Assembly: GCA_012719345.1 (NCBI GenBank)
Contig: JAAYAN010000036.1
Location: forward strand, 62,001-126,000
Direction of reading: 5' to 3'
From: Ignavibacteria bacterium
GTDB lineage: Bacteria; Bacteroidota; Ignavibacteria; Ignavibacteriales; Melioribacteraceae
DNA: 64,000 bases
Shown here piece after piece: positions 1 to 11,988 of the stretch. Positions within the stretch are counted from its first letter, which is position 1, and each line of letters starts with the position of its first letter. The notes below the pieces were generated by a model. That model did no database searches and was not told where the DNA came from. It saw only the letters and a program-made list of their open reading frames with translations. The position numbers and the translations under genes are program-made.

Positions 1-126
1 TTCGTACATTATCAGTCAATTATGGGTGAAGGATACCGTTCACTTGAAGAAGGCCAAAAAGTATTATTTGAAGTTAATCAGGGACAGAAGGGACCTCAAG
101 CCAAGGAAGTGGAAGTCGTTAAATAA
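1..126 (+). CDS. Cold-shock protein (CspA family), C-terminal part
   Basis: The window opens inside this gene; only the last 41 codons are visible, in frame 1, ending at TAA 124-126. The peptide begins FVHYQSI, continues with [14 protein letters not shown] and ends KEVEVVK. This is the second half of a CspA-type OB fold: the FVHYQSI strand carries the RNP-2-like aromatic/His residues that stack on single-stranded nucleic acid. Family members are about 65-70 residues, so the missing part should be about 25-30 codons. Known family role: RNA chaperone or antiterminator, cytoplasmic. It is followed directly by a strong terminator, so its transcript ends here and the next gene is a separate unit. 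Confidence 0.92.
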   Translation, partial: FVHYQSIMGEGYRSLEEGQKVLFEVNQGQKGPQAKEVEVVK

Positions 127-143
127 TATTTTAGCTTTTTTAC

Positions 144-170
144 AGGCACCTTGCGGTGCCTTTTTTTTTT
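144..170 (+). terminator. Intrinsic terminator of the cold-shock gene
   Basis: GGCACC (145-150) pairs with GGTGCC (155-160) around a TTGC loop, followed at once by ten T residues (161-170). It lies 18 bases after the cold-shock stop codon. Confidence 0.9.
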
Positions 171-311
171 ATTTTTTAACTCAGATTAAATATTCTTATT
201 ATAACTCCCAAAAAATTTTGCAATAATTTAACTTTTACAAGTTTAAAGTTGTTGCTGATAAAAATTAATAATAACATAGTAAGTTATAAATAAAATTATC
301 AGAGGACGTAT

Positions 312-1022
312 ATGCGATCAGAAATCTTGATTGTTAAAAATATCTCACGGGAAGGTCCTGGAATTTTGCAAGAAATATTAGATGAAAAAAAGATATCGTA
401 TAAAATAGTTGATTTATATAAAAATGAAAACTTGCCGGATCCCGAAAGCTTTTCGGCAGTTGTTGTTCTAGGAGGTCCGGACAGCGCCAATGATAAAAAT
501 TTGAAAATGGAAAATGAACTTGAGTTTATTAAAAGGACGATAAATTTGGGAATTCCTTATCTTGGAATATGCCTGGGTTTGCAAACGCTTGTTAAATCTG
601 CCGGCGGTAAAGTTATTAAAAGTCCGGTTAAAGAAATAGGGTTTAAAGATCCCGCCGGAAAAAATTTTGAAGTTGAACTGACTGAAAGCGGAAAAAAAGA
701 TCTTCTTTTTAACGGATTAGGAAATAAGTTTAAGGTTTTTCATTTACATGGCGAAACTGTAGAGCTGACAAATGAAATGACCTTACTGGCAGAAGGAAAT
801 TATTGCAGAAATCAGATAGTAAAATTCGGACGAAATGCTTACGGACTTCAATGCCATTTTGAACTTACCGGACAAATGTTCAATCAATGGCTTGATGAGG
901 ATGCAGATTTGAAAGAAATGATGAGGGAAACCCTTACAAAGGATTATAAAAAGATTAAAACTGAATATGAAAATACCGGAAGAAAGCTTTTTGAAAATTT
1001 CATAAAAATATCAGGTTTTTAA
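312..1022 (+). CDS. Class I glutamine amidotransferase-like protein
   Basis: This 236-residue cytoplasmic protein has the class I (triad) glutaminase fold. The nucleophile elbow GICLGLQ is near residues 91-97 with its Cys at about 93, and a CHFEL segment near residue 190 supplies the His and Glu of the triad. An LGGPDS turn near residue 53 fits the oxyanion region. It resembles the stand-alone GMP-synthase-like glutaminases annotated as type 1 glutamine amidotransferases. No synthetase domain is fused and no obvious ammonia-accepting partner is adjacent, so the substrate is unknown; a gamma-glutamyl hydrolase role is an alternative. The start is ATG 312 behind an AGAGGA Shine-Dalgarno. The gene stands alone, about 95 bases before the next. 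Confidence 0.82.
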   Translation: MRSEILIVKNISREGPGILQEILDEKKISYKIVDLYKNENLPDPESFSAVVVLGGPDSANDKNLKMENELEFIKRTINLGIPYLGICLGLQTLVKSAGGKVIKSPVKEIGFKDPAGKNFEVELTESGKKDLLFNGLGNKFKVFHLHGETVELTNEMTLLAEGNYCRNQIVKFGRNAYGLQCHFELTGQMFNQWLDEDADLKEMMRETLTKDYKKIKTEYENTGRKLFENFIKISGF

Positions 1023-1119
1023 TAAAAAGGTGGTTTTTTTATTAACGAGGAGGTTTGATTTAAAAGTTTTTTATTACTTTTGTTCAATAATAAAAATTTA
1101 AAAATACAAAGGTATGAAC

Positions 1120-2679
1120 ATGGGGAAAAGTGAAAAATTTATTCAGAAAATAAAAGAAAGTTATACTTTTAAAGGCGAAACAATTACAATGGGCGGTGCT
1201 ATATACGAAGGTGAATGTATAAACAATCTTAAAATAAAAATTCCGTTAAAAACCCTTAACCGCCACGGACTGATAGCAGGAGCAACAGGAACCGGCAAAA
1301 CAAAAACTTTGCAGGTTTTAGCTGAAGGGCTTTCCGAAAAAAGCATTCCGGTTTTATTAATGGATATTAAGGGAGATTTAAGCGGAATTGCAAAATCAGG
1401 AACTAATAATCCCAAAATTGAAGAAAGGCATAATAAAATAGGGGAGCCGTATAATCCCAAAGCTTTTCCGGTAGAACTTTTAACAATTTCCGACGAAAAA
1501 GGAGTAAGACTTCGGGCTACAGTTTCGGAATTCGGACCGGTTCTTTTTTCGAAAATTTTAGAATTAAATGATACACAGGCGGGAATAATTTCGGTGATAT
1601 TTAAGTATTGTGATGATAAAGGGCTTCCGCTGCTTGATCTAAAAGACTTTAAAAAAGTTATTCAATATATAACCAATGAAGGGAAAAAAGAAATTGAAGA
1701 ATCGTACGGGAAAATTTCCACTTCTTCAACCGGAATTATTTTAAGAAAAATAATTGAACTTGAACAGCAGAAAGCTGATCTTTTTTTTGGAGAAAAATCT
1801 TTTGAAGTTGATGATCTTGTACGCATAAATGACGAAGGATTGGGTGTAATATCTATATTAAGACTTATTGATATTCAGGACAGACCGAAATTATTTTCGA
1901 CATTTATGCTTAGTCTGCTTGGCGAAATTTACTCGTCTTTCCCGGAAGAAGGCGATTTAGACCAGCCCAAATTAATTATATTTATAGATGAAGCGCATTT
2001 AATTTTTAACGAAGCATCAAAAGCATTGCTCGATCAGATAGAAACTATAATTAAACTTATCCGCTCTAAAGGCGTTGGAATATTTTTCTGCACACAGAAT
2101 CCCACAGATGTTCCTCCGGCAGTTTTAAGTCAGTTAGGGTTAAAAATTCAGCACGCTTTAAGGGCTTTTACTGCAAAGGACAGGCAAATGATTAAGCTTA
2201 CTGCAGAAAATTATCCAATTTCGGAATTTTATAAAACCGATGAAATGTTAACTTCGCTGGGAATTGGCGAAGCAGCTATCAGCGCTTTAAATGAAAAAGG
2301 AAATCCTACTGATTTGGCTGCCACGTTGCTTTGCGCCCCAAAATCGAGAATGGATATTTTAGAAGAATCTGAAATTAATGAACTGCTTGCTAAATCGCAA
2401 TTGGCAAAAAAATATAACCAGTTAATAGATAGAGAAAGCGCATTCGAAATGCTTAGCGAAAAAATTGAAATGGCAAACAGACAAAAGGAAATTCCTGCCG
2501 AAAACTCTGTTTCCAGAAGCGGACGTCCTGCCCCTCGCGAAAAATCTACTTTCGAAACAATAATTAACAGTCCGGTTACTAAACAAGTAGGCACAACAAT
2601 TATGCGCGAAGTTACGCGCGGAATTTTAGGTGTTTTGGGGTTAGGCGGTACAACCCGAAGAAGAAAAAGTATATTTTAA
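1120..2679 (+). CDS. HerA-like P-loop ATPase, DUF853 family (YjgR-like)
   Basis: The protein has about 519 residues and belongs to the FtsK/HerA group of P-loop ATPases. Walker A is GATGTGKT (about residue 56) and Walker B is LIIFIDEAHLIF (about residue 287); a CTQNP segment after Walker B fits sensor 1. The C-terminal part is polar and ends in a basic RRRK tail. This is the DUF853 helicase-HerA-like family, whose cellular role is poorly defined. No NurA-type nuclease is adjacent, so it is not a canonical HerA-NurA end-resection pair. An in-frame ATG at 1114 is only one base after the AAAGG Shine-Dalgarno; ATG 1120, seven bases downstream of it, is the better start. The adjacent LysE exporter suggests no functional link. 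Confidence 0.85.
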   Translation: MGKSEKFIQKIKESYTFKGETITMGGAIYEGECINNLKIKIPLKTLNRHGLIAGATGTGKTKTLQVLAEGLSEKSIPVLLMDIKGDLSGIAKSGTNNPKIEERHNKIGEPYNPKAFPVELLTISDEKGVRLRATVSEFGPVLFSKILELNDTQAGIISVIFKYCDDKGLPLLDLKDFKKVIQYITNEGKKEIEESYGKISTSSTGIILRKIIELEQQKADLFFGEKSFEVDDLVRINDEGLGVISILRLIDIQDRPKLFSTFMLSLLGEIYSSFPEEGDLDQPKLIIFIDEAHLIFNEASKALLDQIETIIKLIRSKGVGIFFCTQNPTDVPPAVLSQLGLKIQHALRAFTAKDRQMIKLTAENYPISEFYKTDEMLTSLGIGEAAISALNEKGNPTDLAATLLCAPKSRMDILEESEINELLAKSQLAKKYNQLIDRESAFEMLSEKIEMANRQKEIPAENSVSRSGRPAPREKSTFETIINSPVTKQVGTTIMREVTRGILGVLGLGGTTRRRKSIF

Positions 2680-2695
2680 TTTCGGGAATTTGTGG

Positions 2696-3289
2696 ATGTG
2701 GATTAATTTAATTGGTTTTATAACTTTTGCTTTTACCGGTTCCATAACACCCGGTCCAAATAACCTTACTCTTTTTTCTTACGGAAGAACAAATAATTTC
2801 CGGCAGTCTTTGCATCTTATGGCTGGAATAATGTTCGGGGTATTTTGCATGCTTTATCTTGCCGGATACGGAATTGCACAATTAATAACAGCAAATAAAT
2901 ATATCGAGATTCTGTTAAAAATTGTTGGAACTGTTTGGCTTATTTATTTGGGATTTTTATTGAGTAAAATAAATCCCTTTGATGAAAATACAGAAGCCAG
3001 AATGATTTCTTTTAAGGAAGCTTTTTTAATGCAATTTATAAATCCAAAAGCTTGGCTTATGGCAATAGTTAGTGCCGGTGCTTTTATGCCTGATTTTTCG
3101 AACATTCATTTGAATGTGTTTGTCTTTTCTCTAACCTTTTGCGCAGTCGGAATTCCCTGTATGTTGATATGGTTAAAGATGAGTAAAGTTGTTTTTTTTG
3201 TATTTAAAAATGAGAAATCGAATAAATTTTTGAGTCATATTATTTTTGCGTTGATGATTTTAAGCGCTGCAAGTATTTGGATAAAATAA
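2696..3289 (+). CDS. LysE/RhtB-type amino-acid exporter
   Basis: A hydrophobic protein of about 197 residues with roughly six membrane segments. The N-terminal motif TPGPNN (about residues 20-25) and the INPKAWL motif in the middle are hallmarks of the LysE/RhtB translocator family, inner-membrane exporters of amino acids and derivatives. The family is clear but the substrate cannot be read from sequence. A TTG at 2690 is in frame, but ATG 2696 sits eight bases after the only purine-rich site (GGGA, 2684-2687) and is preferred. It follows the HerA-like gene by 16 bases and may share its transcript. Confidence 0.87.
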   Translation: MWINLIGFITFAFTGSITPGPNNLTLFSYGRTNNFRQSLHLMAGIMFGVFCMLYLAGYGIAQLITANKYIEILLKIVGTVWLIYLGFLLSKINPFDENTEARMISFKEAFLMQFINPKAWLMAIVSAGAFMPDFSNIHLNVFVFSLTFCAVGIPCMLIWLKMSKVVFFVFKNEKSNKFLSHIIFALMILSAASIWIK

Positions 3290-3313
3290 ATAGCACAAAC
3301 AGTTAAACAAAAA

Positions 3314-3345
3314 TTTGAGTTTTTAAAAATATTCTTATATATTTA
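3314..3345 (+). promoter_or_regulatory. Predicted FCB-type promoter of rpmE
   Basis: TTTG at 3314-3317, a 20-base spacer, then TATATTTA at 3338-3345. This fits the -33 TTTG / -7 TAnnTTTG pattern known from Bacteroidota primary sigma factors. It would start a leader of roughly 20-25 bases before the rpmE Shine-Dalgarno. Prediction only. Confidence 0.45.
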
Positions 3346-3374
3346 ATGTCTAAATTTTTGAAGGAAAAGATTAA

Positions 3375-3578
3375 ATGAAAAATAATATTCACCCAAATTA
3401 TCAGAAATGCGAAGTTAGTTGCGTATGCGGAAATACTTTTATAACACGCTCAACAGTTGATCATATCAAACTTGAAATTTGTTCAGAATGCCATCCTTTC
3501 TTTACCGGAAAGCAGAAAATTATTGATTCAACAGGAAGAGTTGACAGATTCAATAAAAAATACGGTATTAAAAGATAA
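3375..3578 (+). CDS. rpmE: 50S ribosomal protein L31
   Basis: A 67-residue protein matching the full length of L31. It begins [12 protein letters not shown] and contains two cysteine pairs, CVC (residues 16-18) and CSEC (about 36-39), typical of the zinc-binding (C+) form. HPFFTGKQK and the DRFNKKYG C-terminus are diagnostic. It is a component of the large subunit near the central protuberance. A GAAGGAAAAG Shine-Dalgarno precedes ATG 3375. The gene is monocistronic, with its own predicted promoter and a strong terminator. In bacteria that carry both forms, the C+ form is used when zinc is plentiful; no second copy is visible here. Confidence 0.97.
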   Translation: MKNNIHPNYQKCEVSCVCGNTFITRSTVDHIKLEICSECHPFFTGKQKIIDSTGRVDRFNKKYGIKR

Positions 3579-3599
3579 AATTTTTGCTTTTTTGCAAAG

Positions 3600-3624
3600 G
3601 GCAGCTTAAAGCTGCCTTTTTTAT
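3600..3624 (+). terminator. Intrinsic terminator of rpmE
   Basis: GGCAGC (3600-3605) pairs with GCTGCC (3611-3616) around a short A/T loop, followed by a T-rich run (3617-3627). It ends the rpmE transcript 20 bases after the stop codon. Confidence 0.88.
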
Positions 3625-3715
3625 TTTAAATACCATACATTATTCATATTGTTTTTTAATTAATGTTAATTTGTTATTTTTACCTTAAAAATTATGGAAA
3701 GGAGTTTTTAGTTTA

Positions 3716-5089
3716 ATGCCTGATAATTCTGAAATAAACGAAGGATACAAAGAACTGAATTTGTATGAAGGTGTTAGAGGCATTGCCATAAAAATTCTTA
3801 ACCGGATTGACCGCACCGATGCTTATCTTGATAAATTGTTAGAAGTTGAATTAAGAAACAATGATCTATCGGCAAAGGATAAAGCATTGCTTTATGAAAT
3901 TGTTCATGGCGTTACAAGGTGGATGGGCAGAATAGACTGGATTTTAACCGGTTTTTATAAAGGTACTTTCTCAAAAGGAATTCCGAATATTAAAAATGCA
4001 TTACGCGTTGCATTATATCAAATAATGTTTTTGGATAAAGTACCTGACTATGCGGCAGTAAATGAATCGGTTAATTTTATAAAAAGACTTCAGGGACAGA
4101 AGCCTGCCGATCTTACTAATGCAATTTTGCGGAATATTATTAAGAACAAAGAAAATATACGCTATCCCGAGCGCGAACAAGATTTACCAGGATTTTTAAG
4201 CGCATATCAGTCGCACCCATCCTGGCTGGTAAAAAGATGGCTTTCGCAATTTGGCGAGGAATTTACCGAACAATTGCTTATTGCAAATAACGAAAAACCG
4301 CAAATGTTTTTAAGAGTTAATAAATTAAAAACTTCTGCCGAAGAGTTAAAAGGGCTTCTTAAATCGGTTAATTTAAAGTATTACGATGCCAATTACTTAA
4401 ATGAATTTATAAAGCTTGCATCAATCACTAACATTACGGACTGGGAATATTTTTCGAAAGGTTATTTCAGCATTCAGGATGAAAGCACCGGATTTCCCTG
4501 TTTACTGCTAGACGCAAAACCTGAACATAAAGTGTTAGATTTATGCGCTGCTCCGGGCGGTAAAACTACGCTTATTGCTGAGATGATGAAAAACAATGGC
4601 AAATTAGTTGCAATAGATAAATTTGCAGCGCGTATTAAAATTCTTAACGGCAATCTTGAAAGAATGGGAGTTAAGAATGCAGAAGTTGTTGAAAGCGATG
4701 CTTTGGAATTTGAAGGCGGTCCGTTCGACAGGATTTTAATTGACGCACCATGCTCGGGTTTAGGAACCCTTACAAAAAAACCGGATATCAAATGGAAAAG
4801 AGATTTAGGTGATATAAGAAAATTAAGATTTTCGCAAATGTCGCTGTTAAAAAAAGGAGCATCGCTTTTGAAGAGCGGGGGTTTCTTGGTATACAGTACC
4901 TGCACAATTGAAAAAGAAGAAAATTTTGGCATAATTAAGGATTTTTTAAGCGAGAATAAAGATTTTAAGCTGGTAAGCGCAAAAGGTTTTTTTGATGACA
5001 GTATAATTAATGAGGACGGCTGTATACAAACCTATCCGCATATTCATAAAATGGACGGAGCATTTGCGGCAAAATTAACTAAATTATAA
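3716..5089 (+). CDS. rsmB: 16S rRNA (cytosine-967-C5)-methyltransferase
   Basis: A 457-residue protein. It has an N-terminal NusB-like helical domain (about 15-150) and a C-terminal Fmu/NOP2-type SAM methyltransferase. The SAM loop is VLDLCAAPGGKT (about 273-284). APCSG (about 344-348) and STCTIEKEEN (about 394-403) carry the two conserved cysteines, the second of which forms the covalent adduct with the target cytosine. The NusB domain separates RsmB from RsmF and NSUN relatives. Start ATG 3716 lies 11 bases after GGAAAGGAG. It probably leads a transcript that continues into the RodZ-like gene (18-base gap) and ligA. Confidence 0.93.
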   Translation: MPDNSEINEGYKELNLYEGVRGIAIKILNRIDRTDAYLDKLLEVELRNNDLSAKDKALLYEIVHGVTRWMGRIDWILTGFYKGTFSKGIPNIKNALRVALYQIMFLDKVPDYAAVNESVNFIKRLQGQKPADLTNAILRNIIKNKENIRYPEREQDLPGFLSAYQSHPSWLVKRWLSQFGEEFTEQLLIANNEKPQMFLRVNKLKTSAEELKGLLKSVNLKYYDANYLNEFIKLASITNITDWEYFSKGYFSIQDESTGFPCLLLDAKPEHKVLDLCAAPGGKTTLIAEMMKNNGKLVAIDKFAARIKILNGNLERMGVKNAEVVESDALEFEGGPFDRILIDAPCSGLGTLTKKPDIKWKRDLGDIRKLRFSQMSLLKKGASLLKSGGFLVYSTCTIEKEENFGIIKDFLSENKDFKLVSAKGFFDDSIINEDGCIQTYPHIHKMDGAFAAKLTKL

Positions 5090-5107
5090 TAAATTGTAAA
5101 AGCGCCT

Positions 5108-8476
<3,369 letters not shown>

Positions 8477-8506
8477 AAAGTATTTTTTAATAAATATAAG
8501 TATTAT

Positions 8507-8863
8507 ATGAGCGATACAATAAATTTCGAATTGAAAAAAAACAACGGTGTTGTTGTAATGAAATTGAATGAACCCCGTGTTGACAGCAGTGTTGCGGGTT
8601 TATTAAAAGGAGAATTTTCAATTATTTTAACAGATGAAGAAATAAGATATCTTGTTCTGGATTTATCTCCTGTAGAATATTGCGACAGCAGCGGATTGAG
8701 TGCAATTTTGCTTGCATACAGGCTTCTTCAGTCGAATGAAGGAAATATTAAATTAGCTTCTCCGCAAAAAAATGTTAAGTCGCTGATTGAAATATCGCAG
8801 CTCGACCGAGTTTTGCCAATATATAACTCAGTTGATGAAGCATTAGCTGATGTAAAAAATTAA
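8507..8863 (+). CDS. STAS-domain anti-sigma-factor antagonist-like protein
   Basis: A 118-residue single-domain STAS protein of the SpoIIAA/RsbV type. The segment YCDSSGLSAILLAYR (about residues 61-75) holds the conserved D-S-S-G loop, where one serine is the phosphorylation site of the partner-switching kinase in characterised relatives. Known relatives release sigma factors, or control other partners, by binding an anti-sigma kinase. No RsbW-like kinase, PP2C phosphatase or sigma factor lies near, so its partners must be elsewhere. There is no clear Shine-Dalgarno. It lies 30 bases after the half-GT9 gene and probably shares its transcript. Confidence 0.87.
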   Translation: MSDTINFELKKNNGVVVMKLNEPRVDSSVAGLLKGEFSIILTDEEIRYLVLDLSPVEYCDSSGLSAILLAYRLLQSNEGNIKLASPQKNVKSLIEISQLDRVLPIYNSVDEALADVKN

Positions 8864-8881
8864 TAGTTCATCAGACTGAAA

Positions 8882-9715
8882 ATGCTGATGACTGCCGGAA
8901 GATTAAAAAAAATAAAAATGATTGTTTGCGATATCGACGGCACACTGTTGAATAATTCCGGCCAAATTGATATAGTTAACAAACGGGCGATAGAAAAACT
9001 TAAGCAGAAAAATATTATTTTTACTTTAGCTAGCGGACGAATACATTCGTCGGTATTGAAATTTGCGAATGAAATGTCTTTAGATGCGCCTTTAATTTCT
9101 CTTGACGGTTTGGTGATTAAAAATGCTGAAGGAAGAGTATTTTATCAGAATTTAATTTCGCAAAAAGCAGTGAAAAAAATAATAAATATCTGTAATAAAT
9201 TAGGAGCAATTCCTGCAATTACTACTTCGGAAGGCAGTTATATAAAGCAAGACAAAAAAAGTTCCATCGAAATTAAAAAAACCGGAGCCGGTTGGGTTTA
9301 TGTTGATGATTTATCGGTATATTATAAAAATGTTTTAGAAGTGAATGTAATCAGCGAAAGAAAAGAAATAATTACATATTTAAAGAATAAATTTAGTTTC
9401 CCTTTTTCTTTTAATTATTCTCCTAGGATTTACAAATCGGAAAACTCATTTAATTACTATCTGGAAATAAGAAAAAAAAAGTCAGATAAAGCCCGGGCAT
9501 TATTAAAATTATGCAAAATCCTTAATATTAATCCTTGTGAATGTGCAGTAATTTGCGATTGGTACAATGATATCCCGCTATTTAAGACTAAGGCATTGAA
9601 GGTTGCTTTAGCAAATTCTATTGACGAATTGAAAAATAATGCAGATATTGTAACATCAAAATCGAATGAAGAAAACGGAGTAGCAGAATTTATTGAAAAG
9701 ATATTTTGTGAGTAA
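8882..9715 (+). CDS. Cof-type HAD-superfamily phosphatase
   Basis: A 277-residue HAD type IIB hydrolase. Motif I is DIDGTLLN, the Asp nucleophile lying near residue 17. Motif II is LASGR, and motif IV is ICDWYNDIPLF, in which the usual G-D of the Cof group is C-D. A cap domain of about 100 residues sits between motifs II and III. These enzymes dephosphorylate sugar phosphates or cofactors such as FMN; the substrate is not predictable. Start choice is uncertain: ATG 8882 and 8888 and, close to motif I, ATG 8918 are all in frame and none has a strong Shine-Dalgarno. It is followed two bases later by the PgpH-like gene. Confidence 0.85.
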   Translation: MLMTAGRLKKIKMIVCDIDGTLLNNSGQIDIVNKRAIEKLKQKNIIFTLASGRIHSSVLKFANEMSLDAPLISLDGLVIKNAEGRVFYQNLISQKAVKKIINICNKLGAIPAITTSEGSYIKQDKKSSIEIKKTGAGWVYVDDLSVYYKNVLEVNVISERKEIITYLKNKFSFPFSFNYSPRIYKSENSFNYYLEIRKKKSDKARALLKLCKILNINPCECAVICDWYNDIPLFKTKALKVALANSIDELKNNADIVTSKSNEENGVAEFIEKIFCE

Positions 9716-9717
9716 AT

Positions 9718-11988
9718 ATGGAAAAAGATAAAAATAACCGTTTAAAAACAAGCCTGCGGGCAAAAATATTAATTATCTTTTTAACAATTGCACTTGTTGT
9801 TTTAATGTTTCCCAAAGGCGAGTCTTTGGAATCGGAAGTTACTGTCGGGTCTGTTTGGATTCAGGATGATTTGATAGCTTCAACATCATTCCCGATTTTA
9901 AAAAAACAAGAGCAATACGAATCTGAAAAACGTCGGGTGGCATCCAAAGTATTTCCGTTTTTTGTTAAGAATGAGGAAATATCAATCCAAAAAGAAATTG
10001 ATCTTATAAATTATAATAAAAAGTTAATAGGTCTTATTGATGAAGAATTGCTTCTTAATAATTCAACTCAAAATCCCAATAAATCAATACTAACTGAAAA
10101 ATCTTTTGCCGAGTTTAAAAAATTGAGAAGAAATGATTCCTCAAATTCATTAACGGATAAGAAAAGTTTGAGCTATGTTTTAAGAATTTGTTCCGGTATT
10201 TTGGGCACCATATATCAAAGGGGAGTATTAGATAAATATTACAGCGAAATAAAAAAGGATTCTATTTATATAAAAACCGGTAAATCGGGGATTGTTACAT
10301 TGAACCGCGATTATTTCGATCCGCTGAGTGTTCAGCAATTCATCAAAGATTATCTTGCAAAAAATTACAGTGACGATAAAGAATTGAACCAGGCAATTTA
10401 CGAATATGCAAATTTTTTTGTGGTTCCGGATATTATTTATGATGAAATATTAACACAAACCGCAATTGAAGATGCAGTTAATAAAGTATCTCCCAATATA
10501 GGAATTGTTAACGAAAATGAAAGAATTATAGCTAAGCACGATAAAATATCGGCTGAAGCAAAAATGAAAATCGATTCGTACCGAATTGCCAAAGCTGAAG
10601 AATCGGGGTTAACTGATAAAATTACGCAGCTTATCGGAAAGTCGCTTCACATAATTCTTATTTCTATAATTTTTATGATTTACATTTATCTTTTCCGCGA
10701 AAAAATATATACCGATAACTCAAAAATTTTAATCCTTGCAATCATAATTTTACTAATCAGTTTTCAGACGTTTTTGATACAGCAGATAAATGTTAATGCG
10801 GGAATAGAATATTTTATTCTTGTACCAGCCGGTGCGATGCTTTTAACTATTATTTTCGATTCCCGGATAGGTTTTTACGGAACAATAATAATAGCTCTTA
10901 TATGCGGAGCACTGAGAAGCAACGATTATGTTTTTACCACAACGAACATTCTTGCAGGCGCTGTTGCAGCATATACGGTAAGGGATATCCGTTACAGAAG
11001 TCAGATATTCCGTTCGTTCCTTTTTATTCTTGCAGCTTATATTTCTGCAATATTTGCTTTCGGACTTGAAAGTTTTACTTCTTATAACGAAATGCTTTAT
11101 CAGAGTGCGTTTGCTTTTGGCAATGCTCTTTTCAGTCCTGCAATAACTTACGGATTAATAATATTTTTTGAAAAATTCTTTAAAGTTACAACCGACCTTA
11201 CGCTTTTAGAACTTACAGATTTCAATCGTCCTCTGTTAAAAGAACTTGCTTCGAATGCTCCCGGAACATTTAACCACTCGATGATAATCGGTTCTATTGT
11301 AGAGGCTGCTGCAGAAAAAATTAATGCTAACCCTTTACAGGCGCGTGTAGGGGCATATTATCACGATATAGGGAAAATTACGGATCCCGTATTTTTTGTG
11401 GAAAATCAGATGGATAATTACAATGTTCACGAAGATTTCACACCAGAACAAAGTGCAAACCACATTGCCGATCATGTCCGCAAGGGTATTGAGCTTGCTG
11501 AAAAATATAATTTGCCTGATGAAATTATAAATTTTATACCGATGCATCATGGCACAATGGTAATAAGTTATTTTTACGAAAAAGCCAAGGAAAAAGCTCT
11601 TGCTGATGAAGTCGTTAATATTGATAATTTCCGATATCCGGGACCAAAACCGAATTCGAAAGAAACTGCGCTTGTGATGCTTGGCGATGCCTGCGAATCG
11701 GCTGTGCGATCTTTGCAGGAACCGGATGCAAAAAAAGTTGAAAATGTAATTACAAATCTCATCAATATGCGAATTGATGACGGACAGCTTGATAATTCAC
11801 CTTTAACTTTTGAAGATATTAAATTAATTAAGGAATCATTTACAAACAGTCTTGTTGGGCAGCATCATAAACGAATAAGATATCCGCGTCAAGATGAACT
11901 TGAGCAGGAAACAAAACTTCAGCTGGCTAAAACCGAGCCATTAAAAGAAGAAGAACCTGAAAACAAATCTTCCGATAAAAATGAATGA
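9718..11988 (+). CDS. 7TM-HD phosphodiesterase (PgpH/YqfF family)
   Basis: A 756-residue membrane protein. An N-terminal helix (about 14-31) is followed by a large extracytoplasmic 7TMR-HDED domain to about residue 300. Several membrane helices follow between about 308 and 485, and then a cytoplasmic HD domain containing HDIGK and the metal-ligand segment MHHGT. This is the architecture of Listeria PgpH, which degrades cyclic di-AMP, and of the FCB homologues. A c-di-AMP phosphodiesterase role is therefore likely but inferred; no diadenylate cyclase is in the window. The C-terminal tail is Glu/Lys-rich. It overlaps the recombinase gene by eight bases. Confidence 0.9.
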   Translation: MEKDKNNRLKTSLRAKILIIFLTIALVVLMFPKGESLESEVTVGSVWIQDDLIASTSFPILKKQEQYESEKRRVASKVFPFFVKNEEISIQKEIDLINYNKKLIGLIDEELLLNNSTQNPNKSILTEKSFAEFKKLRRNDSSNSLTDKKSLSYVLRICSGILGTIYQRGVLDKYYSEIKKDSIYIKTGKSGIVTLNRDYFDPLSVQQFIKDYLAKNYSDDKELNQAIYEYANFFVVPDIIYDEILTQTAIEDAVNKVSPNIGIVNENERIIAKHDKISAEAKMKIDSYRIAKAEESGLTDKITQLIGKSLHIILISIIFMIYIYLFREKIYTDNSKILILAIIILLISFQTFLIQQINVNAGIEYFILVPAGAMLLTIIFDSRIGFYGTIIIALICGALRSNDYVFTTTNILAGAVAAYTVRDIRYRSQIFRSFLFILAAYISAIFAFGLESFTSYNEMLYQSAFAFGNALFSPAITYGLIIFFEKFFKVTTDLTLLELTDFNRPLLKELASNAPGTFNHSMIIGSIVEAAAEKINANPLQARVGAYYHDIGKITDPVFFVENQMDNYNVHEDFTPEQSANHIADHVRKGIELAEKYNLPDEIINFIPMHHGTMVISYFYEKAKEKALADEVVNIDNFRYPGPKPNSKETALVMLGDACESAVRSLQEPDAKKVENVITNLINMRIDDGQLDNSPLTFEDIKLIKESFTNSLVGQHHKRIRYPRQDELEQETKLQLAKTEPLKEEEPENKSSDKNE

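Noticed and set aside
26-226. 66-codon plus-strand reading frame at the left edge
   Set aside because: It runs in a different frame across the cold-shock gene tail and its terminator; the frame-1 peptide is a clear CspA match.
1120-2679. HerA-based antiphage defence system
   Set aside because: No NurA, Sir2, DUF4297 or other effector gene is adjacent; neighbours are a glutaminase and an exporter.
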